A DNA stretch of 64,000 nt from Leptodontidium sp. MPI-SDFR-AT-0119 (taxonomy: Eukaryota; Ascomycota; Leotiomycetes; Helotiales; Leptodontidiaceae). Both the position numbers and the translations under genes were made by a program. The first letter of the stretch is position 1; every line of letters starts with the position of its first letter. The notes under the pieces were generated by a model. It saw only the letters and a program-made list of their open reading frames with translations. It searched no databases and was not told where the DNA came from. The stretch spans positions 1,178,001 through 1,242,000 of the forward strand of contig JAHLEZ010000020.1 of the NCBI GenBank assembly GCA_020726505.1, given 5' to 3'. This document shows, piece after piece, positions 1 to 10,028 of the stretch.

Positions 1-330
1 CAACAAGAAGCCACTTTAGCTACCACACCTTTCCAAGATCTACACACCATCTTCCAACATTGCGGGGCATCAGCACACCCTTTCCAACAAGAAGCCACTT
101 TAGCTACCCACACCTTCGCAAGGATCTACACACCATCTCCAACAAGCAGCCAGTTCAGCTTCCACACCTCTCCATCCTCCCAAGAGGAGCTAGTTTTGGC
201 TTTGTGAGATCAGCACAGGCAGCCAGTTTTGCTGCGACACCCTTCCCACCTTCCATGAAGCCACTTTTGCCTGCTGCAGCAGCCAGTTGTCTGCCACAGT
301 TCTTCACAACAAGTCAGCACTGCGACAGTT
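1..330. repeat. Degenerate tandem repeat, about 84-bp period
   Basis: The phrase caacaagaagccactttag occurs at 1 and again at 85, each time followed by a related 'ctac(c)acacc...atctacacaccatc' stretch, which gives a period near 84 bp. Looser copies (aacaagcagccagttcag, gcagccagttttgctg, gaagccacttttgcc) continue to about 290. The array runs off the left edge, so its true size is unknown. I see no credible gene here; the open frames across it are proline/serine-rich by-products of the repeat. Positions 330-620 hold nothing I recognise. Confidence 0.7.
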
Positions 331-679
331 CTACGTTTGCTATCAAAGCTTTTGCATCTTTATTCCAGGAGTCACACAATCATACATGTTCAGACGAATC
401 TATTTGACCTATGAACTATTTACATTTTGTCCTGCGCGCAGTGTTTCCGTCTCCTTTTCATGGAGAATGCTCGGGTGTAAGGCAATGGCAGTGAGAATCC
501 CCTCCTCGAGAAAAAATATGCGGTTTAAATCACTGCGAGTTAAGGAGATGTCACTGGAGTACTTTTGCAGATGCTTGTAGAGCATGTCTGTTACTAGATT
601 CTTTTTGATCTTGTCTGCTGATTACCTTACGAACTCAGAACTGTCCTGTCGGAGACCTCTCAACGACTTGCCATCTTCC

Positions 680-2163
680 CTAAGATCCATTCTGAACTGT
701 GCCATCAATCGCATCGATCGAAAGCGCCACGTTGGAGTGAAACTCGACATACTCATGTAGACAATCGGACCAGATTTCAACGACCTGATTCCATATCGCT
801 CTGAAGCCCGAGCGGTCTTCGATCTCTCTTGTATATCTCGCACCGTACAGCAAGCGCGCAATTTTTCTAATCTTCGGATCCGTGTGGCGATAATGTTCTT
901 TCATGTACAAGAGAAGTCTCGATAGCTGCCAGTAGGCTTTGAAGACTGGTAGTTCGGGCAGTGGTTGAGAGCTAGTCATTTTCCCAAACAGGTGGTCTAG
1001 GCACACAGCAAGCCTCGTACCTGTAGGAGTAGAAGCCCAGTCTGGTGTAAGGAGCTCCACGTCACCATGGGAGTCTTGTATCGCGATTGAAAGTAGGCTC
1101 GGATTAGCGACATTGTGAAGCCGCCTGAAGGGTCGCAGGAGGAATTGAGCGGTGGGAAACGCATCCTCTCGATTTAAATAAGCGTTGCCAAACTTGATAA
1201 CAATGTCCAAGCGAGAAATGGATCTTTGCATCGTTCGAAACCTTCCGATTAATCTGTGCAGATGATCGCAATAGTCGAGAAGCCTCGACAGGGATGCTTT
1301 GTGATTTGCAGCATGTGAATTCGGTACCCACCAAGCGTTTGGAGAGGGTAGCATAATTTCGACACGGAACGATTGGATCATATCGAAGTATCTGTTGCTC
1401 AGTGGGGGATCCCAGATGGGCTCGATTGCCAGATTCGCAGCAACATTTGGAGACTTGGTCTGTGTCTGATTGCTGCTGATTGTTAGCGTACGGACTGAGC
1501 GGTTGGTTGGCCCTACCTTGCCGTGAATAGGCCCTGTTGCCCAAGAATCGTCGGCGGCAATGTCGTCTGCTGCCATTGATGACCTTCTAGTGCATGCTGC
1601 TGGAAGCCAAAGCACCTGTGTTGAGCATTGTTCTGAGACAAATTACACATGCTCAACCAATCTCCGTGGAGCTCGATGGAGAAATTTCTGGTTCGGTAGA
1701 GGAGACCAGCAGCTTCATCATGGATCTGTCGATTGACGCAGAGAATTGCCGTGTATACTCCTCCTCCATCGCTTGTCAGGCCAGACTTCTCGTATCGAGC
1801 TGGAATGGGTCTATCAGGGAGTAAGAGCTGATATATGCCGAGCCGCATCTCGATGGGGATCTTGAGAAAGTAGCAGGTGATGCGATGCTCGCGATGCTCA
1901 AGACAAAGTTCGGTTCCATGGAGCTTCCATTCGCAAATGCGACCGCATTCGAAACCACAACGTAACGGTGCTCGGCACCGTCCCGTTCTCTTCAGCTGAC
2001 GACGATGTACCCGGCACGTGGGCAGCATGCCGGGTGTGAAAGTGCCATGGGCTCTATTACGGCAGTCACCACCTTTTCTCAATGTCCCTGAGCACCGTAT
2101 AGGTTGCCTGTCATTGTGTAGCAGGCATGCCTGGGAATGCGCCATGTTGATCCTAGCCGCCAT
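680..2163 (-). CDS. 2EXR-domain protein (fungal F-box-like), two exons
   Basis: The protein is 480 residues once a 41-nt intron at 1476-1516 is removed: donor GTAGGG, branch GCTAAC, acceptor AATCAG, with the frame continuing exactly. The N-terminal ~85 residues are rich in Cys and His (CRNRAHG, CRVHRR, CRAPLRCGFECGRICEW), like a degenerate zinc-binding module. Next comes the hallmark FLKIPIEMRLGIYQLLLP followed by ILCVNRQIHDEA, the 2EXR signature of a large fungal family that is often grouped with F-box proteins and has no proven biochemistry. The C-terminal half is a helical region with SFRVEIMLPSP, also usual for the family. ATG at 2163 is the first methionine upstream of the Cys-rich part. 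Without splicing the two frames end prematurely, so splicing rather than a frameshift is the better reading. The gene appears intact. Confidence 0.8.
1476..1516 (-). other. Intron of the 2EXR gene
   Basis: 41 nt, GT...AG on the minus strand, with branch motif GCTAAC five bases before the acceptor region. It joins AG|C (Ser) in frame. An alternative acceptor lies 3 nt further on. Confidence 0.7.
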
Positions 2164-3306
2164 TGCAGTCGAGCGGGCAAATTCGATGCACGAAGCCGTT
2201 GCACAGGTGCCTGATCAGTCTTTGATTAATTCTCGTCTTGACTCATCCGTCGTTGGTTTAATGGTTATTAAATAATCAGACTGAGGTAAAATGGTGGTAA
2301 TACATCTGAGAATGCCTCAGAATGCGGTTGCGCGCCGGAAATGGCGTTCATGCAGCTGGAAGTGCCAAGTATGAATGCAACGCTGCTTCTGGCTCTATAT
2401 CACGGGTTCAGAGAAGTGTTGTCTCCCCGGTCACCGGGGGGTACCTCTGTTAAGGCAGATTTGGCGACCTCTCAATTTACTCAGTAGCTTGTAAAATCGG
2501 CTTCGCGTCGTTTTGCTCAAAAACAACGGGAGGCACAGACCGCCTCGGCCATTTTGGCTGACACCGGAACGGGCCGCCTCCGTGCATTGCAGAACCTGGG
2601 GATTTGAGGAGACGAAGCAGCTGGGTAGGGCTGCACCACTAAAGGTATCCAGAAATGGACATCGCTAGAAATAATTAAGTGAAAAATTAGCGACACCCAT
2701 TTCGCCTTTTACTGTATAGTACAGTGCTGTACAGTATCTTGAGGTTAAAAGTGAAGATGTGGTTTACGGTTCCACTCTCACAGCCACATTTGTCCGCCTA
2801 CAGCGTGGAGCCGCTGTATTTCATACTTACAGTACTGGACTGGGCCACTACTTCGATTTGGAAAGGGAATACTTTCTCGCTCTTCTCTCTAGGAAATTCC
2901 AAGGATTCTTCATCAAAGTTCCAGATTTGGGAATAGATAGGAAGAGCGGTGCTGGGATATCCCTGGAATAGAAGTAACTTTTTTTTTGTTATGGATTTTC
3001 AAAATTTGAAGTCAACCCGCATGGCCAGCGATATCGAGTCAATGGGGCAGCACTGATAGACTCACATCAAGGGCGCTAGAGAATCAGAAGATAGGATTGT
3101 CTATACTAGCTCTATTTTCGCTCAGCTTCCAAATCTGGCCTGATGGTAAGCAATGGATGCAATCAAATCAGTCATCAAGAACATTTGCTACTCCCTCATC
3201 GCAATAATTCACATTGATGCTGTTTTGTCTGGATCTCAGTGTTCAGGTCGCCTCAGCTACGGCATTATCTGGTGATGTCTATCTATGAAGAGATGCCATT
3301 CTTCCA
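2164..3306. other. Intergenic stretch with one dispersed-repeat copy
   Basis: No gene is recognised. It holds a ~90-bp dispersed repeat at 2493-2583 that is shared with 47287-47377 (listed separately). The two overlapping frames at 2724-2971 look like chance; they lack any family motif and end in a T-run. Confidence 0.5.
2493..2583 (+). repeat. Dispersed repeat, copy A
   Basis: The copies share aaaatcggcttc(g/c)cgtcgttt, then cctcgg(c/t)(c/t)attttg, then ccggaacgggccgcct in the same order and spacing as 47287-47377. Several differences are transitions. The repeat is non-coding as far as I can see and may be a fragment of an old element or a UTR. Confidence 0.7.
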
Positions 3307-6262
3307 TCAAGCGTCATGAGCAGACGAGCGCCCATTAGTTGTATCTCCAGCCATGCCTTCTCCTATCATTAGGATGGTTTTCCTTAGACGCTTTGCTGAG
3401 GGTTCTTCCAAGCTAGCTACGTCTTCCTCGCCACTTGGCCTCATCCTCTTAGACGCAATCCTGCGTCTTTCAGCTCTGATATGAGACCATTCAAGTTGCT
3501 GATCGACATCGTTCTCAGCCCCAGCGAGTTTCACCCCAAGAATCCGATTCTCTTCCTGCAATAAGGTAATATGATTGTGGAGATTACTGACCAACTGGGT
3601 TGCATCTGTATCCTTGGCCTCTAGACTCTCGATTGTAGCTTTCGCATCATATAGCTGAGTTCTTAGATTGCAAGGCTCGTGGTCCTCCGTGGCAAGCTCT
3701 CTTTGCTAATATGCATGGAATCAAGTCAGCTGGAATACTTGGCAACTCTGGACTAGAAAGCTCATACCCTCAGCTCAGCTATGTCTTTGGCTGGTGCTAG
3801 TCTGCTAAATTGTGAGTGTGACGTGGCGGGGTTGGTGCAGTGGACATGAGTTGGATTGCTTCCAAAGATGGTCATGGACGAGTCGCTGTTTATGTCATCG
3901 TGGTCTGAATTAGATGCATCGTCTCCACTGCTGTTCTCACTTGATATCTGCCTCTGGATTATGGTGTGTCTCTCGGCGATGATTGATCGAAGGACTGACG
4001 ACACCCTTGGTCGAACCTCTTTAGGGGGAATTCCAAAGAATGCTTCGGGCTCGGTTCGAGCAACCATAGGAAAGTACTCCTCCTCATGGCTAAGGCCAAA
4101 GAAAATTGTATTACAACCCTTCTGCGATACAATTTGCTCTGGACAACCGCATTTAGCGACCTTGGTGGTGTTTTCAATCTCAGTTTCATCCTCCAAAGGA
4201 ATAGCTTCTTCTTCGTAACGTCATCTTAGCATCAGATTCAGAGCATTGAGAAGGGCTCTGCAACTTACTTGGCCTGACCAGCTCAGCCCTCTTGTCAGCG
4301 CAGGTGCTTTGGCGGTGCAGTATGACTTGGAAATCCCCACTCAATCCATCAAACTTCGCAACCAGACCACCTTGTAGATCTGTCCACGAGACTTCAATCT
4401 CCCCGGCCCGATCTCCCTGCTGGGCTTCAACCATCCGAGGCATCTGATGGAGATTTTCGCTGACTCTCAAACGCAAAGAGCCGTGTGATTGCGTGGGATT
4501 GTTATGGTCTCTGTGCCGCCCGTGCCTCAACTCGGCAAGAACCAGTTCATAAAGATCATTCACGACATGATTACAAAAGAAACTGTCGGCATTGACTTCC
4601 TTTGAAGACACTCGACGCGAAAGCCAGCATGGCATTTCATCGTGACTCGAGTAGAAGTCAAGCCACTTCTCGTTGACCAAGATCTCGGACCCTTCAAGGA
4701 GCAAATCCAGCTCAGTATCTGTACTGCTTTTAAACCTGAGCTCGAGGTCTCTCGTGCTTGCATCCAAAGCCAGAGCAGCCCTCAGTGAGCATTTAACTCC
4801 GACAACAAAGGGCGTATCTTCTAGCGCCGAGTCCACTGCGTTGCGTAACAAGTAACGCCTTTGTTCTTGCGGAGTCCGTATGAGATTGAACCTCTTCAAA
4901 GGGTCCCAAAGCCTGCGTGGCAGCTGTTTCGGCTCTTTCTTCAAACTTCTACGGATGAGATCAACATCCTAAATGGTCGCCTTTTATCAGCGCCTTACTT
5001 CGGGGTCAGCCAATTAAAGGGTGTAAAGCTTCATACCAGGTCGCCATTTCTATCGTCGTGGTAAAACACCTTCCGGGCAGGGTCCTTGTCTAACATGAAC
5101 TGCCAGATTGTCTGCAGAGTTGGCCTTGTGATATATCGCTCGACCAGATTGACGTCAGCCCATTCCGCATCGTCCAGCATCATCTCGACGTATTTAGCAA
5201 TGGTGACCTCCGGGTGGCAAACAATCCCAAAGGCCCAGAGCTTTGCGAGGTCGTACGCTTCCTGGTGAGCATTTGCCATTTTCTTCCTGTCTCTATCGAC
5301 AGAGCCATTGGCAAAGTTGTAACCGTACTTGAAGAGTTTTGATGACTGGTAGTTCTCAAGGTGAAGACCTTTTAGGAAAATCTTTCCGCGGAAGTTCTCG
5401 TCTAAGATAATGCTACCAGCACCTGTTTCAATGGTGTTAGAAGGTCTGTGGAGGTCTAGGGAAACTTTGATCCAAGCCCGGAATTCTTCCACGGTAACTT
5501 TCCTCCCCTTTCCACTTTGAATGCTGCCGATTCTTACCATAACATCCTCCCAAGGATTGGATACCATGTCCCTAGATGTCCCTTGTCGAAGTGCAGCTTC
5601 GTGTTGCGCTCTGCGATTGCCAAGTTCTCTGTCGGAAATTGGTGTCAGACTACAGAACAAATTCTGCCCCTTAGGACCACCCAGATAAAACTTCCAGTTA
5701 AAGCTTGTAGCTTGGTATTGGACTTGGTAGCCATCTCGAGTGAGGATTAATGCTGCAATCTTGGCACCTTCTCCGTAGCCACCAGCCAATGCATTTGACT
5801 TTGTCTTAGTGGACCCACCAATGTCAACGAAACTTGACCCCAGCTGCGCGTTGCAGTTTGTCATTTCAATCACACCAGTCCCTGAATCGAAGCGGACCCA
5901 CCCAAGGACCGTTGGTGTCCCGTCAGGACGCTGCTGTCCGCGTCGGATGACTTTTGCGACGAAGTGATGATCTGAGTTCTCAATTTCGTGGGTGATATCT
6001 CTTCGTGTCAGGTTATAAGACATTAGAATGCCATCCGTACTAGATGGAAGTTGCCGTTAATATGATGCCTTGAGGTGAAAGACCAGGTAACCAACTTGTT
6101 CTGAATAAGTTCTCGAATGGCATGCCAGGCAAACCATTCACCTTCAAGGTAGTCCCTCTTATAACCAATCGTCCGAATGCCGCGTCCGAGTGTGGTACGG
6201 TCTTCCTCCTTCGGATCCATTGGGATGCCTGAATGATGATTTACTGTTTGCGGTAAAGCCAT
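3307..6262 (-). CDS. GHKL/MORC-like ATPase with C-terminal coiled coil, five exons
   Basis: Five exons (6262-6096, 6039-5037, 4968-4269, 4210-3768, 3705-3307) join in one frame to 903 residues. Introns are 56-68 nt with GT-AG borders: GTTGGT/ATCTAG, GTATGA/TTTAG, GTAAGT/CGAAG, GTATGA/ATTAG. The acceptor at 4211 could be 3 nt further on. Splicing the first intron restores AIRELIQNNTDG (E51, N55, D58), the N-box of GHKL ATPases. FDSGTG near residue 107 matches the DxGxG motif, and DIGGSTKT...GGYGEGAK (about 130-149) matches the glycine-rich lid ending in Lys. The order and spacing resemble MORC/MutL/Hsp90-type GHKL ATPases. The middle holds no domain I recognise. The last exon is a Leu-heptad coiled coil (LVSNLHNHITLLQEENRILG) followed by basic KRLRKT. 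Expected activity is ATP-dependent dimerising, by family analogy; substrate unknown. The frame is intact. Confidence 0.8.
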
Positions 6263-6953
6263 TGATGAGATCCTAATTGAACAATAATGCGAGAGATGAA
6301 AGGATAAGGATCCCGAGATTAATTCGAATTTTCTAAAAATCCCGTGGAACTTCAGCGATTGAATAATAGTTGTGTAAGGTGGGAAATGCTAGGTAGAAGT
6401 GAGGAAGTTCAATCTGAGGAAGCAAGAAATGTTAATTAGAGGTTCTTAATGGCTGGTGGTCCGTGCTCAGAGATTTTTTTTTAGGTCTATGTCAATATTT
6501 GTACCGCAATCTGGGACGGTGGAAGCCATACCGAACAGATGTAAAGAGGAAAGAAAGATGTGATTGTTGTGAGATGGTAGACAACCTTGAGTATCTGTGG
6601 GTTGTCTTGACAAAGTCAGCAGTCAGCAGCTTAACCAAGGTGACTCAAAACTACCAGCGGTCATAGGCAGGATTGGAGCCATCAATTTTGGGAGCCATCA
6701 ATTATGGGAGGCATTTTGGGATCCATCAATTTTGGTGGACTCAATTTTGGAATCCATCAACTTTGGGAGCCATCAGTTGTGAGCCATCCATTTTAAGACA
6801 CCTCCATTTTAGGACACCTCCATTTAGGCCACCTATTAATGACTAGGTGATATACGTTCCTGGTTCTAGAAGGAACTTTCTCCAATTCCCAATCCTCAAG
6901 GCATGAGTCTGTAATCATGAGACAGTCTCAAAGTCAAGCGGAAGACTCAAGAC
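6263..6953. other. Intergenic stretch upstream of the GHKL gene
   Basis: No gene is recognised. The part next to 6262 is presumably the promoter of the minus-strand ATPase gene. Positions 6670-6835 hold a short-unit tandem repeat, listed separately. Confidence 0.5.
6670..6835. repeat. Short tandem repeat built on 'gggagccatcaatttt'
   Basis: At least seven degenerate copies of (g)gga(g/t)ccatcaattttg follow one another, with unit length drifting between 15 and 20 bp. They grade into ccattttaagacacct / ccattttaggacacct copies at about 6788-6825. The plus-strand frame reading repeated SINFGSH is a product of the repeat and not a gene. Confidence 0.75.
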
Positions 6954-6956
6954 TTG

Positions 6957-8988
6957 AGGCAGAAGAGACGGCGGACGTTCAGAGGATCCGCCCGCATCAG
7001 TCTGGATGCACTTCCAGCAGCACAAGCACCGAGATCTCGATACCAAGCATGTCGAGTATCTGAAAGGGTGCTTTCGAAAAGATCGATGTCGTCGATTAGA
7101 GGTGCGAAATCATATCGAGGCGGAAGTCGATTAGCAAATTCTCGATATTGCCCTTCGTGACTCGAACGTCACAGCTCGTGAACTCCTGACTAATCAGCCG
7201 AACGGATATCCACGGTTGGTCTTTCCGCAAGGCTTTCAACTCGAGTGTCTCCATGGACAGCACAGAATTCAAGCTGCGCGAGAATTCCTCCCTCCGACTG
7301 ACAAGTGGTGGACCGTCGATCTCTATACCTCCGGTGAGCATGGTTACTCTCTGCCTCGAATGAAGCTGACCTTTGTCAGATATCAACGAGGACCTGAAAA
7401 CATGTCTCAACGAGCAGCATTCCAACGAGGACCGACCAAGCGATGGCGAGGCATATTGCAAGATACGGTACTACCACTTTCAACGCGACACGAACGCCGA
7501 GTTGCGATGGAAGGCTTGCCTGCGGGGTTGTAGGCTGACGAACTTGAAGGGACTTCTCTTGGACGAGAAGTTCACGGCTGGGTTTGACGCCTTATTGGAT
7601 ATTCCAGGCGTCTGGGACGGCATGAGGCTGACAACTCTACGAAAGATGATGGCCATGGGTTGCAGAGACGTGAGCAGACCCTCTCTGCTATGGCATGTAC
7701 TAATCGTTGCACCACAGGAATGTTTGAATTACCTTCGCCGTATTAAGGAGGTGTTTACAGCTCTGGTGGGGAAAGATGCTCTGGGGAGGATCGATATAGC
7801 GACAGTGAAAGCCCTGGAAGGGAGAGCGCCGGGTGCATCAACAAAGGATCTCGGTGAGCTGCGAGGAGGGTTAATATTCAGCGCGTTCAGCGACCGCGAA
7901 CGCGACATGATCTGGGAAAGGTTGAAGAAGATCGATGGCCTCATGCCGTCCCTCTTCACCTTTTTTTTAGGGATATCCAATATCTGAAGCTCTGTATCGA
8001 TTGCCTCAAGCGTTGGGTAATTGTCCCTAAACGTGAGAGTGTCTGCGAGACTCTTGCGCGCAGCTACTCCGATAAGAACCAGAAGGCCTTGTTAAAATCC
8101 AAATCACGGAGGACTCCTTCCTAGACCGGGCTGGAACGCCTGCGGACTGCATAGACTTGGGGATTCGACATCTTGTTACCCTGGCCATGCGCTACTACCC
8201 TGCCATGCCCGCAGACCGTGTCAAGGAAGATCCTGTTCAGACAGCGGCTACCAAGCCGGACCCCGCTGTGCTGCGCAGCCTCGCCGATCTTGCATATGAT
8301 TTAGGATTCGATACTCCTCAAATCAGTGCCTTGAAGCAGTATCCGGGCCTGAGGACTGTGCGACTTGATAGCTCGTCATCACTGCCTCTCCATGTCACGT
8401 CTGGACGAGGTGTGGCAACGCCTGCCAGATCTGGCATCCCCCGCACAGAGGCATACAAAGAGGACCGGGACTCCTTATTTGTCACTCACCTTCACAGCGA
8501 ACAGCAGCATCGGGGTGAGGGCATCACATCTTTCTTTGTCCGAAAAGCAGTATATCTTGCCTTCTTTGGTAGACCAATCAGCACAAATGGTGGAAATGAT
8601 GGCTCGGTGCGAGGATCCAGTCCCAACGACTCTTATGTTCCCGAACGACCTGATGATGGTGATTCTCCAGGAAGTCCTGAACGTAGGGAGGATATTGATG
8701 ATATTTTGTCCGCTTACGCTCAAAGTAGCGATGATGGTCGGGCACAAACTTCTGCGGATACTGGAAGATGCTGGTGAAGGGCCGAATGTATCAGCTACTG
8801 ATGACACCTTGGACAGATCAGGAGAGTGGGAGTGGGCGAGCGCGAGGGCGAGAGAGAAAGCGAGGGAGCGGGATAGGGAGAGGGAAGAGCGGGAGAGGCG
8901 GGAGCAAACGAGGTTAGCACAGGCGGAAGCTGAACGCAGACAAGTCCAAGGGTCGACTTGGATCACCATGGTCAGGAGGTACTTCTAG
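6957..8988 (+). pseudogene. DUF3723-family gene, decayed
   Basis: Coding similarity is spread over three frames: HVEYLKGCFRKDRCRRLE, LLTNQPNGYPRLVFPQGF, CLHGQHRIQAAREFLP, DIPGVWDGMR, GLMPSLFTFF, YLKLCIDCLKRWV, LVTLAMRYYPAMPAD and GEGITSFFVRKAVYLAFFG. I associate this series with fungal DUF3723 proteins, a family of unknown function often found in transposon-rich regions. A 46-nt intron at 7334-7379 (GTGAGC...GTCAG) still splices in frame. Breaks seen: TAG at 7132-7134 where Gln would fit (CAG to TAG); an 8-T run at 7961-7968 where seven Ts would keep the frame into RDIQYL; and a second shift near 8090-8098. The 3' end has an Arg/Glu-rich tract (8840-8950) read in a third frame. No intact start was found. 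It is unlikely to make a full product. Confidence 0.75.
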
Positions 8989-9376
8989 CTGTGCCCAATT
9001 TCAGCTGAGGATTGCCCGAATTAGACGGTAACGGCAATTGCAGGGGTATAGACGACTTTTGTTGAGGTTCCTGATAGATATTTTATCTTAGGGTAGTATT
9101 CGGAACCAACCGCAGTCTTGTATCTTCCGCCGTTTGGTTTGACACGTGAATGACTTAGAGCCGTGGCAAGGGCGATAGCCAGCATGGCGCGTAGGAAGTA
9201 TTTCCAAAGCTTTATTCTCTAACTTATATGCCTCGCCTCTCAAGCTGCTCTTTCTTAACCAGCAAGGAAGAGCCACACCAGGGAGAGGTTCTGCGGCAGG
9301 GGAAAATTAATGTTCCGGAGGAACACCAAAACCTCGCTTCACTGTTTACATGTAAATAAACCGTCCAATTTTAATA
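8989..9376. other. Spacer before the nested mobile-element block
   Basis: No gene is recognised; the 62-codon minus-strand frame at 9088-9276 has no identifiable motif. The spacer ends in ...ttttaaTA at 9375-9376, the dinucleotide bordering the left inverted repeat. Confidence 0.5.
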
Positions 9377-9717
9377 ACGTCCCTCCCTGCGTGCCGAGAA
9401 ACCCTGCGTGCCGAGAAAAACATGAGGTACTTTGACTTTACGCATCCTTAACTCCACACCAGCTTATGAGTCTATTAAAATAGAAGATCGGAAGCATTAT
9501 ATAGCTATTTAGTAGTAATCTGACCCCTTCCGAATAAAATTTTATATTCTTATCGTCGCCCTTTCGCTCGATCAATATGAAGCCTCTATTCAGGCTTTAG
9601 TATAAGCCCTCAACTATAGCTATATCGGTGATCTCTTATTATTCCTTACACAGCTTAAATTTTTTTTTCTAAGCTTGAGATCGATAATTTTTTGTCCGAG
9701 ACGCTGAAAGCTTTGTG
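9377..9717 (+). repeat. Left long inverted repeat, outer part
   Basis: The outer 341 bp of the left arm match the reverse complement of 24791-24450 over the whole length. Shared blocks include ggtactttgactt, gaagcatta(t/c)atagctat, atcgtcgccctttcgc and tttgtccgagac. Two copies of ctgcgtgccgagaaa lie at about 9387-9417. It is cut at 9717 by LINE-2 and resumes at 17370. Confidence 0.8.
9704..9717. repeat. Target-site duplication of LINE-2 (left copy)
   Basis: ctgaaagctttgtg, 14 bp, is repeated exactly at 17370-17383. Joining the two flanks at this site restores a sequence colinear with the other arm (24440-24470), which shows this is the pre-insertion site. Confidence 0.8.
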
Positions 9718-10028
9718 ATGATTGATTGATTGATTGATTCTATTTAACGTCTGACTAAGGTCCGTGCGTAGCACGTGACCTACTCCGAATTCGAAGGTAG
9801 GACGCTAGGAGTAAACTCCTAGAAACCGGAGGCTAAAAGCCTTAAATATACATAGATACTTTGCGTTCTTCCTTAACAGCAAGTATTAGAAGGGCAGGTG
9901 TTTAAACCGGAATCAGACACAGAGCCCTCCTCTATGCTCTAGCCCTCCCACTCCCCGTGGCGCCCACAACCACATTAGATTCTTGGACAAAGGAAATAAT
10001 CTTGTGAATAATATATAAAGAGAAGTTG

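Noticed and set aside
1..407. A 115-codon frame across the left-edge repeat as a gene
   Set aside because: Its sequence follows the 84-bp tandem unit, with no signal peptide or family motif.
6597..6782. A repeat protein with SINFGSH-like units
   Set aside because: It is a direct translation of the degenerate DNA tandem repeat, with no start context or conserved frame among units.
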